Assembly: GCF_900099815.1 (NCBI RefSeq)
Contig: NZ_FNCW01000005.1
Span: forward strand, 124,001-188,000
DNA: 64,000 nucleotides
Reading direction: 5' to 3'
Origin: Psychroflexus sediminis
GTDB taxonomy: Bacteria; Bacteroidota; Bacteroidia; Flavobacteriales; Flavobacteriaceae
Shown here: positions 19,014 to 27,630 of the stretch, in pieces
Position numbering within the stretch: position 1 is the stretch's first letter
How the letters are laid out: every line of letters begins with the position of its first letter
Made by a program: the position numbers and the translations under genes
The notes under the pieces: model-generated
Seen by the model: only the letters and a program-made list of their open reading frames with translations
Database searches by the model: none
Told to the model about the DNA's origin: nothing

Positions 19014-19439
19014 ATGGCTTCACTAAATCCCTTCCACCTCGCAGTTCCTGTCAATGATCTTGCAAAAGCCAGAAAATTTTATACCGATACTTTAAGTTTT
19101 AAAGAAGGAAGAAATGATATTCATTGGGTTGACTATGATTTCTTTGGCCATCAATTCGTGATACACGAGGACAAAAGTCATCAGCCAAATCCAGATGCGT
19201 TCAGTATGGTGGACGGGCATGAAGTCCCTGTTCCTCACTTTGGAGTAGTCCTGGAATGGAAAAGCTTTCATGAATTCGCGAAGCATCTTCAAGAAAAAAA
19301 CATTGAGTTTGTCATTGAACCATACATCAGGTTCGAGGGAAAGCCAGGTGAACAGGCGACCATGTTTTTCAAAGATCCCAGCGGGAATGCACTTGAGTTC
19401 AAAAGCTTTAAAGACATGAACCAAATCTTTGCAAAATAA
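19014..19439 (+). CDS. VOC (glyoxalase/dioxygenase) superfamily protein
   Basis: The 141 residues form two beta-alpha-beta-beta-beta modules: HLAVPVNDLAKARKFYTDTL at the start and FFKDPSGNALEFKSF at the end. His8-like, Glu and His residues could bind a metal. VOC proteins include lactoylglutathione lyases, ring-cleaving dioxygenases and resistance proteins; nothing here chooses between them. It ends 1 nt before the AI-2E family permease gene. Confidence 0.88.
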   Translation: MASLNPFHLAVPVNDLAKARKFYTDTLSFKEGRNDIHWVDYDFFGHQFVIHEDKSHQPNPDAFSMVDGHEVPVPHFGVVLEWKSFHEFAKHLQEKNIEFVIEPYIRFEGKPGEQATMFFKDPSGNALEFKSFKDMNQIFAK

Positions 19440-19440
19440 G

Positions 19441-20511
19441 ATGGAAAAGCTTTCACCCAGACTTGTAAGGCAACTCTTTATCTTATTGATTATATTATCT
19501 TTAGGAGGATTGATTTTTGCTGAAATCCTGCCTTACATTTCAGGAGTTTTAGGAGCGATTACGTTTTATGTACTGTTCAAAGGACTTATGCAAAAAATGC
19601 TTTCCAAAGGCTGGAATGCCAGCTTAAGCGTAAGTATTTTAATACTTGGATCTTTTATATTGATATTAGTTCCAGTACTGGGTATAATCCTGATGCTATC
19701 CTCTAAAGTAAGCAAGGCGATTAAAAATTCTGAAAAAGTTGTAGAAGCTACAAAAGCTCAGCTGGTACAATTAGAAGATCTGACGGGATTTAATATCAGT
19801 GAAAAAATAGACAGTTCAGCGGTTACAGACTGGTTATCTAGCAATCTCCAAGGTTTAGCAGGTGGCACTTTCGAAATTTTTATAGCGATAAGTATTATGT
19901 ACTTTTTATTATACTACATGCTATTAAATCAGAAAAAACTCACCATCTCCATGGAAACTTATATTCCTATAGATGTTGAAAACTTAAAGCTAATAGGATC
20001 AGAATCAGCAAAAAAAGTTAAAGCAAATGCTATTGGCATTCCCATGGTCGCTCTTTTTCAGGGAATCATTTCCTTGATTGGTTATTGGATATTTGGCGTC
20101 CCTGAAGCTATGTTTTGGTTTGTAATTACGACGATTGGCTCCATGATTCCATTTGTAGGAACCGCCATTGGATTTATTCCTGTCACTTTATTGATGTACT
20201 ACCAGGGAGATACGTTTGGAGCTATAGGGGTTTTAGCCTACGGCTTAATTGTCGTTGGCTCTTCTGATAATATTGTCAGACTTCTGGTATTAAAACAAAT
20301 GGCTAATGAACACCCATTGATTACTTTGATAGGCGTGATTATAGGAGTACCTCTATTTGGCTTTATTGGCCTGATTTTTGGACCCTTATTATTATCCTTA
20401 TTTTTATTAATCGTTATGATCTACAAAAAAGAATACGGAGAATTTGAATCTAATGCTGAAAAAAAATTAAATGAAAATCTTAGGAAAGAAGACGGAAAAG
20501 AAAGTGGATGA
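19441..20511 (+). CDS. AI-2E family (PerM-type) membrane permease
   Basis: From the ATG 1 nt after the previous stop the protein has 356 residues with about eight membrane segments (for example residues 12-45, 62-88, 145-170, 200-330) and the PFVGTAIGFIP and GxIFGPLLL segments of the family. Family members export small molecules or ions (TqsA, PerM, Na/H antiport claims); the substrate here is unknown. Its last 41 nt overlap the next gene in another frame. Confidence 0.88.
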   Translation: MEKLSPRLVRQLFILLIILSLGGLIFAEILPYISGVLGAITFYVLFKGLMQKMLSKGWNASLSVSILILGSFILILVPVLGIILMLSSKVSKAIKNSEKVVEATKAQLVQLEDLTGFNISEKIDSSAVTDWLSSNLQGLAGGTFEIFIAISIMYFLLYYMLLNQKKLTISMETYIPIDVENLKLIGSESAKKVKANAIGIPMVALFQGIISLIGYWIFGVPEAMFWFVITTIGSMIPFVGTAIGFIPVTLLMYYQGDTFGAIGVLAYGLIVVGSSDNIVRLLVLKQMANEHPLITLIGVIIGVPLFGFIGLIFGPLLLSLFLLIVMIYKKEYGEFESNAEKKLNENLRKEDGKESG

Positions 20512-20884
20512 AGATTTTGTAAAAGAAGGGATCGAAACGGTATCAAACACAGATTTTGAAACTGTATTTGATAAAAAAGATCAACTCTTTGCAAAAATAA
20601 ATCATCCTGACTGGAAAAAATACAAAGATAAAATCATTTTGATGTTTCAATTTCTGAAGGATGTAAAACAAAAAAAATATACAGACACACCCTGGAGAAC
20701 GCTGGCAGCAATGATTTTTACCGTGCTATACATCATTAATCCTCTAGACCTGGTCCCAGACTTCATACCTTTCGTAGGATATTTGGACGATCTAACCGTG
20801 TTTGGTTTTGTCTTAAAACTTATCGGCAAAGATTTAGAATCTTATGAGGAATGGAGATTGGAACAAAAGTCCACTGTAGAGTAA
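20471..20884 (+). CDS. DUF1232 (YkvA-like) membrane protein
   Basis: The 137-residue protein carries the DUF1232 core TPWRTLAAMIFTVLYIINPLDLVPDFIPFVGYLDDL (about residues 75-110) with the hallmark PxDLxPDxIPxxGxxDD. Function is unknown. The only ATG upstream of the core lies inside the permease gene, giving a 41-nt overlap; the next Met (residue 58) is possible but would lose a conserved-looking N-terminal region. Confidence 0.87.
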   Translation: MKILGKKTEKKVDEDFVKEGIETVSNTDFETVFDKKDQLFAKINHPDWKKYKDKIILMFQFLKDVKQKKYTDTPWRTLAAMIFTVLYIINPLDLVPDFIPFVGYLDDLTVFGFVLKLIGKDLESYEEWRLEQKSTVE

Positions 20885-20924
20885 TTTCTTTAAAAAAACG
20901 CGTCGAACTTGCAGATGAGCCTTC

Positions 20925-22253
20925 TTACTGAAGGTTTTTCATCATTTGCATCATTTTCTTACCCCCGCCACCTTGCATCATCTTCATCATTTTGCTCATT
21001 TGAGAAAACTGTTTTAGCAATTGGTTGACTTCTTGAACCGATGTTCCTGAGCCTTTACTTATTCTCTTCTTGCGACTGGCATTTATACTTGTTGGATTTT
21101 CTCTTTCGTGAGGGGTCATGGAGTGAATCATAGCTTCTATGTGCTTAAAAGCATCATCATCTATATCCATGTTTTTCATCATTTTTCCGGCACCAGGTAT
21201 CATTCCCATCAAATCCTTCATGCTGCCCATTTTTTTAACCTGCTGGATTTGCTTTAAGAAATCGTCAAATCCAAATTTATCTTTGGCAATTTTCTTTTGG
21301 ATTTTTCTAGCTTCCTCTTCATCATATTGCTCCTGAGCTCTTTCTACAAGGGAAACGACATCACCCATACCAAGAATACGGTCTGCCATTCTCGATGGAT
21401 AAAACACATCGATAGCATCCATTTTCTCTCCAGTACCTATGAATTTTATAGGCTTATGCACTACAGATTTGATGGAAATAGCGGCTCCACCACGTGTATC
21501 ACCGTCTAGTTTTGTAAGGATAACGCCGTCAAAATCAAGAACCTCATTAAAGGTTTTTGCTGTATTTACAGCATCTTGACCAGTCATGGCATCTACTACA
21601 AATAATATTTCTTCAGGCTGAATTGCTTTTTTGATGTCTGAAATTTCATTCATCATTACCTCATCTACCGCAAGACGACCAGCGGTATCCAAAATGACAA
21701 CATTGTGCCCATTTTGTTTGGCGTGGGCGATGGCTGCTTCTGCAATGGCAACTGGATTTTTTTCCTCTTTATTAGAAAAGACCTCGACATCAATCTGCTC
21801 TCCTACTACATGCAATTGATCGATAGCAGCTGGCCTGTAAACATCGCATGCCACAAGTAAAGGCTTTTTGGATTTTTTGGTCTTGAGAAAATTTGCCAGC
21901 TTACCCGAAAAAGTGGTCTTACCAGAACCTTGCAAACCAGACATCAAGATCACACTTGGATTTCCAGACAAATCGATACCTTCTGCATCTCCACCCATCA
22001 TCTCAGTTAATTCGTCTTTAACGATTTTAACCATCAATTGATTAGGCTTTAAACTCTTTAGTACATTTTGTCCTAAGGCTTTTTCCTTTACCGTATTGGT
22101 AAATTCTTTAGCGATTTTGAAGTTGACATCGGCATCTACCAGTGCTCTTCTCACCTCTTTAAGTGTCTCTGCTACATTTACCTCTGTTATTTGACCATGA
22201 CCTTTTAATACATGAAAGGCCTTATCTAACTTATCGCTTAAACTATCAAACAT
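20925..22253 (-). CDS. ffh: Signal recognition particle protein Ffh
   Basis: Ffh binds SRP RNA and signal peptides and, with FtsY, directs nascent membrane proteins to SecYEG. The N domain is followed by the SRP GTPase domain (P-loop GLQGSGKTT at about residues 104-112, DTAGR, TKLDGDTRGG) and the Met-rich M domain (about 300-442), ending in MMQGGGGKKMMQMMKN. Length is standard. It is monocistronic. Confidence 0.97.
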   Translation of the reverse strand: MFDSLSDKLDKAFHVLKGHGQITEVNVAETLKEVRRALVDADVNFKIAKEFTNTVKEKALGQNVLKSLKPNQLMVKIVKDELTEMMGGDAEGIDLSGNPSVILMSGLQGSGKTTFSGKLANFLKTKKSKKPLLVACDVYRPAAIDQLHVVGEQIDVEVFSNKEEKNPVAIAEAAIAHAKQNGHNVVILDTAGRLAVDEVMMNEISDIKKAIQPEEILFVVDAMTGQDAVNTAKTFNEVLDFDGVILTKLDGDTRGGAAISIKSVVHKPIKFIGTGEKMDAIDVFYPSRMADRILGMGDVVSLVERAQEQYDEEEARKIQKKIAKDKFGFDDFLKQIQQVKKMGSMKDLMGMIPGAGKMMKNMDIDDDAFKHIEAMIHSMTPHERENPTSINASRKKRISKGSGTSVQEVNQLLKQFSQMSKMMKMMQGGGGKKMMQMMKNLQ

Positions 22254-22272
22254 ATGTTCTATTGAATTTCAG

Positions 22273-22280
22273 CAAAAATA
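22273..22280 (-). promoter_or_regulatory. -7 promoter element before ffh
   Basis: Minus-strand TATTTTTG followed by C, a perfect TAnnTTTG match, 19 nt before the ATG. Confidence 0.55.
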
Positions 22281-22312
22281 AGAATTTGAAATCTATTAAT
22301 GAAGATTTTATA

Positions 22313-22342
22313 TACTAAAAAACCACCTCCAAGGAAGTGGTT
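22313..22342 (-). terminator. Terminator of ppa
   Basis: On the minus strand AACCACTTCC and GGAGGTGGTT pair with one mismatch around a TT loop and run into TTTTTT. It lies 30 nt beyond the ppa stop. Confidence 0.75.
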
Positions 22343-22371
22343 ATATTTTTATATATAATGCTGATCAACTT

Positions 22372-22878
22372 TTACAAACTAAAATTATGCGTAACTGTGT
22401 CGCTTTCTTTATAGCGCTCTATGGCTTTATTGACGAGATCTTTAGCTTCTTTCTCATCACCCCAGTTCCCTATATTCACCTCTTTATTTTCTAAATCTTT
22501 ATATGTCCTGAAGAAATGTTCGATCTCTTTGACCGTATGAGGATTAAGATCAGAGAATTTATAAACCTCGTCTCCCATAGGATCCGCCACAGGAACGCAT
22601 ATGATTTTCTCATCTGGACCTTTTTCGTCAGACATATTAAGAACACCAACCGGCCTAACCTCGGCAACGCAGCCTGGCATTACAGGATTGGTGAACAACA
22701 CAAGTACATCTATTGGATCATTGTCTAAGGCCAAAGTTTCTGGCACAAATCCATAATCTGCTGGGTAGATCATTGAGGTATGCAACATTCTATCAAAACG
22801 CATTTGTTTCAAATCAAAATCGTACTCATATTTATTTCTGCTTCCTCTAGGAATCTCTATCAACACATCAAATGTCAT
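22372..22878 (-). CDS. ppa: Inorganic pyrophosphatase, family I
   Basis: Ppa hydrolyses pyrophosphate and so pulls biosynthetic reactions forward. The 168 residues include the substrate-binding IEIPRGSRNKYEYD start, YPADYGFVP, and the metal-binding DNDPIDVLV block (DxDPxD). The length matches soluble family I enzymes. It has its own -7 box and terminator. Confidence 0.96.
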   Translation of the reverse strand: MTFDVLIEIPRGSRNKYEYDFDLKQMRFDRMLHTSMIYPADYGFVPETLALDNDPIDVLVLFTNPVMPGCVAEVRPVGVLNMSDEKGPDEKIICVPVADPMGDEVYKFSDLNPHTVKEIEHFFRTYKDLENKEVNIGNWGDEKEAKDLVNKAIERYKESDTVTHNFSL

Positions 22879-22909
22879 AATTGCTATTTTATATAAATTT
22901 CAAGGACGG

Positions 22910-22917
22910 CAAAAATA
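22910..22917 (-). promoter_or_regulatory. -7 promoter element before ppa
   Basis: Minus-strand TATTTTTG followed by C, 31 nt before the ATG, in a 5-gene-end gap that otherwise holds nothing. Confidence 0.55.
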
Positions 22918-22966
22918 AGAAAAACTTTGAGTTCTCTATCAACAATGTTTAAATAAAAAAAGTTAC

Positions 22967-23383
22967 CTAAATTTTGAGTTTTATCCTTTTCTTTTTTTGG
23001 TCGAATGTAAATTTCACATCTTCCCAGAAGGGAGCTGCGAATGGATTGGGATGTCCAGACATCGTCCAAGGCTCTAAAGGTATTCCATTGCTTTGCATAT
23101 CCATGCTTTGGTTAGCGTTCAAATCCTGGAATACCGAAATGGCATAGACTCCAAAATCGAGATTTTCAAATTCTACAGTATGCGTTGAGCCTTTCACTTC
23201 TATACTTTTTGCCAGAGTGGGTTTCTTAAGAAAATTTTCTTTTTCAAAAACTCCTACGTGAAGTGTGCCTGAAGTATTTTTTATACGTTCAAATTCTACA
23301 ATAAGCCTTGTTTTCTCTTGAGCTACAAAGCTTTGGTAACTCATCATAACCAGGATTAATGCTAATCTTACTAAATTTTTCAT
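22967..23383 (-). CDS. DUF2141 secreted protein
   Basis: The 138 residues start with a cleavable signal peptide (to about residue 21, SFVAQ). The remainder fits DUF2141: GTLHVGVFEKENFL, the FGVYAISVFQDLNANQSMD core, and the GIPLEPWTMSGHP...FWEDVKF end. The function is unknown; a periplasmic or surface beta-sandwich is likely. It lies 154 nt after the TonB receptor on the same strand but has a near-consensus promoter of its own. Confidence 0.88.
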   Translation of the reverse strand: MKNLVRLALILVMMSYQSFVAQEKTRLIVEFERIKNTSGTLHVGVFEKENFLKKPTLAKSIEVKGSTHTVEFENLDFGVYAISVFQDLNANQSMDMQSNGIPLEPWTMSGHPNPFAAPFWEDVKFTFDQKKKRIKLKI

Positions 23384-23407
23384 GACTTTAAGGTTTTAAG
23401 TTCATTT

Positions 23408-23441
23408 CAAAAGTAAGATGAGACTTCAGGTTTTTTCCAAA
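23408..23441 (-). promoter_or_regulatory. Promoter of the DUF2141 gene
   Basis: Minus-strand TTTG (23438-23441), 22-nt spacer, TACTTTTG (23408-23415): a near-consensus Bacteroidota housekeeping promoter, 24 nt before the ATG. This argues against strict dependence on the upstream receptor operon. Confidence 0.55.
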
Positions 23442-23537
23442 GTTATTGATGACCGGTAGAATATTCCGGATGAACAGTATTCAATCTGTCTGGGATTCCT
23501 GGAGACAGGATCAGAAGAAATCGAAGAGTCTCCGCCT

Positions 23538-26066
23538 CTAAAATTGAAATGAAATAAAAACATTAGGTGTAAACTCCAGGCTTTTTATCCTCACATTTTC
23601 TACAGAAGTATTGAAATCATTTAATCTAAAGAATTGCTGGGTGAGGTTAGTACTATTAAACAAATTCAAAATACTAAAACCAGTCCTTATAGATGAATGC
23701 TTTAGCTGAAACTGGTAACTGGCGGTCAAGTTGAGTTGGAAATAATCCTTAAGATTACTCGCGTTTGGACTAAGAAAATTAAGTTCCGGGTTAATATCAG
23801 GTGTTAAAATAGGGTTTTCTGTATCGATCTCTGTTGTGGGTCTTCCCGCAAAATAGCGTCCACCCAGAGACAAATTAATTTCATCAGCGGTATAATTAAT
23901 ACCAAAGGCAGAACTTTGAGTGATTTCAAAATTATTGGCAAATTGCTGAGGAGAAAAATTCTTGAAATCATAAGTATTGTCCATGAGTGAAAAATTGAAC
24001 CAGAAATTGAAATCGTCTATTTGCTTTTGAACTAAAAACTCTACCCCGATAACTTCGTAATCTCCATTGAGCTGAAGAAACTCTAATTGATTCTGAAAGC
24101 CCTGGCTACCTGTTGAAATTCCTTCTATAACTTTATGGTATACACTGCTTTGAACCAACCATCCCTTTTTGTTGAAATTGACACCTACTTCTATTTGCTG
24201 ACTATTAATAATGGGGAAATCTTCCTCATCGGCCAGTATCCAGCGCCGTTTTTCCACACCTAAAAAATCCTGCTGCTGGTCTATGACTTGCGTGAGCGTT
24301 TGGTTTTTAATTTCGCCCAGCACATTCCATCTCCAGTACCGATTGGCCTGATAACTCAAATTGAACCGGGGTTCAAGTCTAATATCTTCAAAATCTGAAT
24401 AAAGATTTCCACGTATTCCAAGCCGAGTCCTTAACTTTTTATTTCTGGAATTATACTCCAGTTCAGCAATTCCAGAATGTGTGGTGAGCACGCGCTTTTC
24501 TCTTAAAATAACCTCCGGAGAAGTCACTTCATTATCATTCCTCACCCCAACTTCATTGAACTGATAGCCCGTATCTAAATGCAGATACTCCGAAAGCTTA
24601 TAGGAATCTTTGAGACTGAATTTGAGGTCTAAGACCTGGTTGACCTGCAATACCTCCTGATTGGATAAAACCGATTGATTAAAGGCTTCAAGCCTGTAGA
24701 AGGAAGCATTAAAAGCTACAGCTGTCGAGTGCCTTTTATTCCATTTGGTTTTATAACTTAGGTTGGCAAGAAAGTTCCCCTGTTCGAAATCATTACGCTT
24801 TTGCTCTGATGTTGTTTCTAAAACTTCGTCGAAAGTAAGTTGATTTTGAATGGCTAAAACATCGAAATTCAATCTATTATCTGCATTGAATTCATAGGCA
24901 TATTGTAACGAGACGTCGAAGAATTTAAGCTCTTGCTGCGTTGTAATTCTATTATCATTTCCCAGCTGTAAATCTTGAATTTCTGTATTTTGAAACACTT
25001 TATCCGTATACCCTTTATAAGTTGGAGATTCAAAAACATCTGTTAAGGATTTTCTAGCCGCAATTTGAAGGTCGGAATTGTCATTCAATTCTAAAAAAAC
25101 AGCTGCATTTGCACTTAAAAAATCCAATTGAAAAATTCTTCTATAGTCCTGAGAATGTTCCCGCGAAGAAATATCAATGACAGAAGAAACTCCTTCATTG
25201 AAAAAAGCTGATCCTCCGTTTTTAATGACTTTGATTTGATGATTTATAAGAGGATTGATAGCTGAAATCATTCCAAAAAAATGGCCGGATTGGTACATTC
25301 GAGAACCGTTCCATAAGATGAGATTTTGATCGTGAGTTCCCCCTCTTACATTTATTTGAGCGATGGTTTCATTTGTGTTTACAATACCTGGGACATACTG
25401 TAAACTATGTAAAACATCGGCATTAATCAGACCTGGAAGCACACCAAACTCCTGAGGTATTATCTTTAAACTATGGTCTGAATTCAAATAAATACCCTTG
25501 GTTAAATATTCTTTTATGATGATTTCATCCAACTCGATTTCTGGATATAAATAAAAAATTTCACAGACCTCCGAAGTTGAAAATTCAAAGCTTCCATCAA
25601 CATTAAAGTAATTAGGATGTGAATAGTGAAGCTTACCGAGATCTACTGAATCCATAACGAAAACTTTACCAAAAGAATTGGAAAATCCTAAGGTCTGCTT
25701 GTTATATATCACTTGAACATCCGCAATCGATTTGCCAGAGGTCGCATCGAAAAAACTTAAGCATTTAAAGGAATGAAGGAAATTTACAGCAACACTTTGC
25801 TCTGATATAAAAGTAAAGCTTAGCGGTAATTGCTTCTTTATAAAACCTAAAGCTTCTTCTAAGGAATAAGACTCTCCAGGTGAGAAAACTTCAATATTTT
25901 TTAAATCTTCGTGTAAATAATTAAAACTGACTTCAAATTTATTCTCCAGACTAGTTAATAATACAACAAGCTCAATCTTTTTTTGAGATTGAGCTTGGAG
26001 ATTGTAGCCTGATAAAATCAGGATGGCTACAAAAAAAACTAGAGTACTTAACTTAGAGCTTGACAT
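23538..26066 (-). CDS. TonB-dependent receptor with N-terminal STN-like signalling domain
   Basis: I choose the ATG at 26066, which gives a normal signal peptide (MSSSKLSTL...NLQAQ); an ATG nine codons earlier is also possible. The 842-residue protein has an STN-like region (about residues 28-100), a carboxypeptidase-like regulatory segment (about 105-190), a plug domain (VLHSLQYVPGI, IRVGGTHDQNLILWNG-type segment, about 215-315) and a 22-strand barrel ending in the aromatic FISFQF. STN domains contact FecR proteins, so it probably senses its ligand and activates the adjacent sigma/anti-sigma pair. It is not SusC-like and has no SusD partner. Its start overlaps the fecR end. Confidence 0.9.
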   Translation of the reverse strand: MSSSKLSTLVFFVAILILSGYNLQAQSQKKIELVVLLTSLENKFEVSFNYLHEDLKNIEVFSPGESYSLEEALGFIKKQLPLSFTFISEQSVAVNFLHSFKCLSFFDATSGKSIADVQVIYNKQTLGFSNSFGKVFVMDSVDLGKLHYSHPNYFNVDGSFEFSTSEVCEIFYLYPEIELDEIIIKEYLTKGIYLNSDHSLKIIPQEFGVLPGLINADVLHSLQYVPGIVNTNETIAQINVRGGTHDQNLILWNGSRMYQSGHFFGMISAINPLINHQIKVIKNGGSAFFNEGVSSVIDISSREHSQDYRRIFQLDFLSANAAVFLELNDNSDLQIAARKSLTDVFESPTYKGYTDKVFQNTEIQDLQLGNDNRITTQQELKFFDVSLQYAYEFNADNRLNFDVLAIQNQLTFDEVLETTSEQKRNDFEQGNFLANLSYKTKWNKRHSTAVAFNASFYRLEAFNQSVLSNQEVLQVNQVLDLKFSLKDSYKLSEYLHLDTGYQFNEVGVRNDNEVTSPEVILREKRVLTTHSGIAELEYNSRNKKLRTRLGIRGNLYSDFEDIRLEPRFNLSYQANRYWRWNVLGEIKNQTLTQVIDQQQDFLGVEKRRWILADEEDFPIINSQQIEVGVNFNKKGWLVQSSVYHKVIEGISTGSQGFQNQLEFLQLNGDYEVIGVEFLVQKQIDDFNFWFNFSLMDNTYDFKNFSPQQFANNFEITQSSAFGINYTADEINLSLGGRYFAGRPTTEIDTENPILTPDINPELNFLSPNASNLKDYFQLNLTASYQFQLKHSSIRTGFSILNLFNSTNLTQQFFRLNDFNTSVENVRIKSLEFTPNVFISFQF

Positions 26067-26940
26067 TATCAACAAAAATAAATTTATTTTCATTGATAAT
26101 TGTATAATTCATTTGATAAGTTTTACTCAATATGTCCAAAGCCAGAGATAAACTATCTGAAGGCAGTGTTCCCGTAAAACGCTTATCCTCTGTCACGTTT
26201 GAAATATCTGTTCTGATTTGATATTCTTTTTCCAATTCATGCATCACTTCAGCAAGACTTACATTTACAAATTGATGTGTTTTTGAAATCCATGATGGCT
26301 TTTCACTGTAGACGTTACTTTGTTCAATTTTCACCCCGTTATTATAAGTGATAAACTGACCTTTGGTAAGAATAACCTCTTCTTTTTCATAAGTTACTCT
26401 TACGGAACCCTCATAGCAAATGACTTTGAAAAATGAATCCCTTGCTTCTACATCAAATCGAGTTCCCAGTACTTTTACGTTCCCAAGCTCAGTTTTGACT
26501 GTAAATGTTTTCCCCTTTGCCACTTCAAAGTAAGCTTGCCCATTAAGTCTTGTCGTTCTATCAAAACTCCAGAACCAATTGTTGAATTGAAATTTACTGG
26601 CTTCAGCAAGAAATACTTCAGACTCATCTGGTAATAAAACGGTTTGCTGTGAATTGATTTTCGAAGTAAAGTCCTTCACAGAAAACAAAAATGCTAAAGA
26701 AGAAAATCCTAAAATAAGTAAAATTGAAGCTGCAATAGACCAGTTAAATTTTCTTTTATGCGCTTTATTTTGCCTGCTTTTCAATTCTTGAAAAACAGGC
26801 TCTTTTCTGAATTCTGGTTTCTGTAACTGAGCAGAATAGAATTTGATTTTTTGTAGCGTTTCAAAACCTTCCGTATCCTTCAGGAGGTCATCGCTAATTT
26901 TATTATCAAGCCAATCGGCTAAATTGTAGTTTTCTTTCAT
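26053..26940 (-). CDS. FecR-family anti-sigma factor
   Basis: A 295-residue inner-membrane regulator: a short cytoplasmic domain, one membrane segment (about residues 66-88), a periplasmic FecR domain (SQQTVLLPDESEVFLAEASKF ... GQAYFEVAKGKTFTVKTELGNVKVLGTRFDV) and a C-terminal DUF4974 domain (FVNVSLAEVMHELEKEYQI ...). It should hold the adjacent ECF sigma factor until the TonB receptor signals. The start lies 43 nt after the sigma gene, and a predicted sigma-dependent promoter lies between the two. Its 3' end overlaps the receptor start. Confidence 0.94.
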   Translation of the reverse strand: MKENYNLADWLDNKISDDLLKDTEGFETLQKIKFYSAQLQKPEFRKEPVFQELKSRQNKAHKRKFNWSIAASILLILGFSSLAFLFSVKDFTSKINSQQTVLLPDESEVFLAEASKFQFNNWFWSFDRTTRLNGQAYFEVAKGKTFTVKTELGNVKVLGTRFDVEARDSFFKVICYEGSVRVTYEKEEVILTKGQFITYNNGVKIEQSNVYSEKPSWISKTHQFVNVSLAEVMHELEKEYQIRTDISNVTEDKRFTGTLPSDSLSLALDILSKTYQMNYTIINENKFIFVDNVKL

Positions 26941-26961
26941 CGGTTTAGATTCTATAACTGT

Positions 26962-26986
26962 AACACCTCAATCTTTAATTACCCTA
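26962..26986 (-). promoter_or_regulatory. Candidate ECF promoter before fecR
   Basis: On the minus strand TAGGGTA (26986-26980), 14 nt, TGTT (26965-26962). The TAGGGTA overlaps the stop codon of the sigma gene and lies 40-46 nt before the fecR ATG. Same bipartite element as before three other genes here. Confidence 0.6.
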
Positions 26987-27505
26987 CTTAAAGGCCTCTA
27001 TTTTTTCTCTCAGACTTTGCAAAGCTTTTTGCATTCGCTTCTCCACAGCTTTCACACTTATGTTTAGAATTTCTGCAATTTCTTTATACGATTTCTCATC
27101 TATGCGATGAAGCAGGAAGGCAGTTCGTTGCTTTTCAGACAGGTCCTGAATAGCTCTTTCCAGCTTGAGCTTGAATTCCTGCTCCTCCATTTTATAATCG
27201 GGACCCTGATTATTTTCGGTTTGCTGAGGAACGCTATTGGCGTATCTGAGGACCACTTTTTTATGCTTATATCTATTGAGTGAAAGATTATTTGCAACTG
27301 TATACAAATATGATTTTGCATTGCTAAGAGGCACCTTTCTACAATTCTCCCATAGTTTTATAAAGGCTTCCTGTACAGACTCTTCAGCCATTTCTCGATT
27401 GCCAAATTTGTAATAGAAATAATTATTAATACCTTCAGAATAGGTGTCATAAACGCGTTTATATATCTTTTCTTCGCAAACATTATCAATAAGCTCTTTT
27501 TCCAT
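26984..27505 (-). CDS. ECF RNA polymerase sigma factor (FecI-like)
   Basis: The 173-residue protein has sigma region 2 (about residues 22-88, with EESVQEAFIKLWEN) and region 4 (about 112-168, with the helix-turn-helix SYKEIAEILNISVKAVEKRMQKAL) and no region 1 or 3, as in extracytoplasmic-function sigma factors of the FecI-like Bacteroidota group. It is first in the sigma-fecR-TonB receptor operon. Its own upstream region carries the proposed target element, suggesting autoregulation. Confidence 0.95.
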   Translation of the reverse strand: MEKELIDNVCEEKIYKRVYDTYSEGINNYFYYKFGNREMAEESVQEAFIKLWENCRKVPLSNAKSYLYTVANNLSLNRYKHKKVVLRYANSVPQQTENNQGPDYKMEEQEFKLKLERAIQDLSEKQRTAFLLHRIDEKSYKEIAEILNISVKAVEKRMQKALQSLREKIEAFK

Positions 27506-27537
27506 AGACTAAATGTACATTGCTCTTTTACTTTTTA

Positions 27538-27562
27538 AACAATCAAATACAAACTTACCCTA
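27538..27562 (-). promoter_or_regulatory. Candidate ECF promoter before the sigma gene
   Basis: Minus-strand TAGGGTA (27562-27556), 14 nt, TGTT (27541-27538), 51-57 nt before the ATG. It partly forms a 7-bp inverted repeat (TTACCCT/AGGGTAA, 27555-27579) with the divergent copy serving the lipoprotein gene. Confidence 0.62.
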
Positions 27563-27571
27563 TCTTGAACT

Positions 27572-27596
27572 TAGGGTAAAATTAAATTTGATTGTT
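27572..27596 (+). promoter_or_regulatory. Candidate ECF promoter before the four-repeat lipoprotein gene
   Basis: TAGGGTA (27572-27578), 14 nt, TGTT (27593-27596), 53-59 nt before the ATG at 27631. The flank GAACTTAGGGTA is nearly the same as GAACCTAGGGTA before the acidic lipoprotein gene near 30.5 kb. Confidence 0.62.
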
Positions 27597-27630
27597 ATAT
27601 ATAAGAAGGTTTTTAATAAATTTACAAATG

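Noticed and set aside
27555-27579. TTACCCT/AGGGTAA palindrome read as a single operator
   Set aside because: Each half belongs to its own promoter-like element facing opposite genes, and the two other copies are not palindromic.
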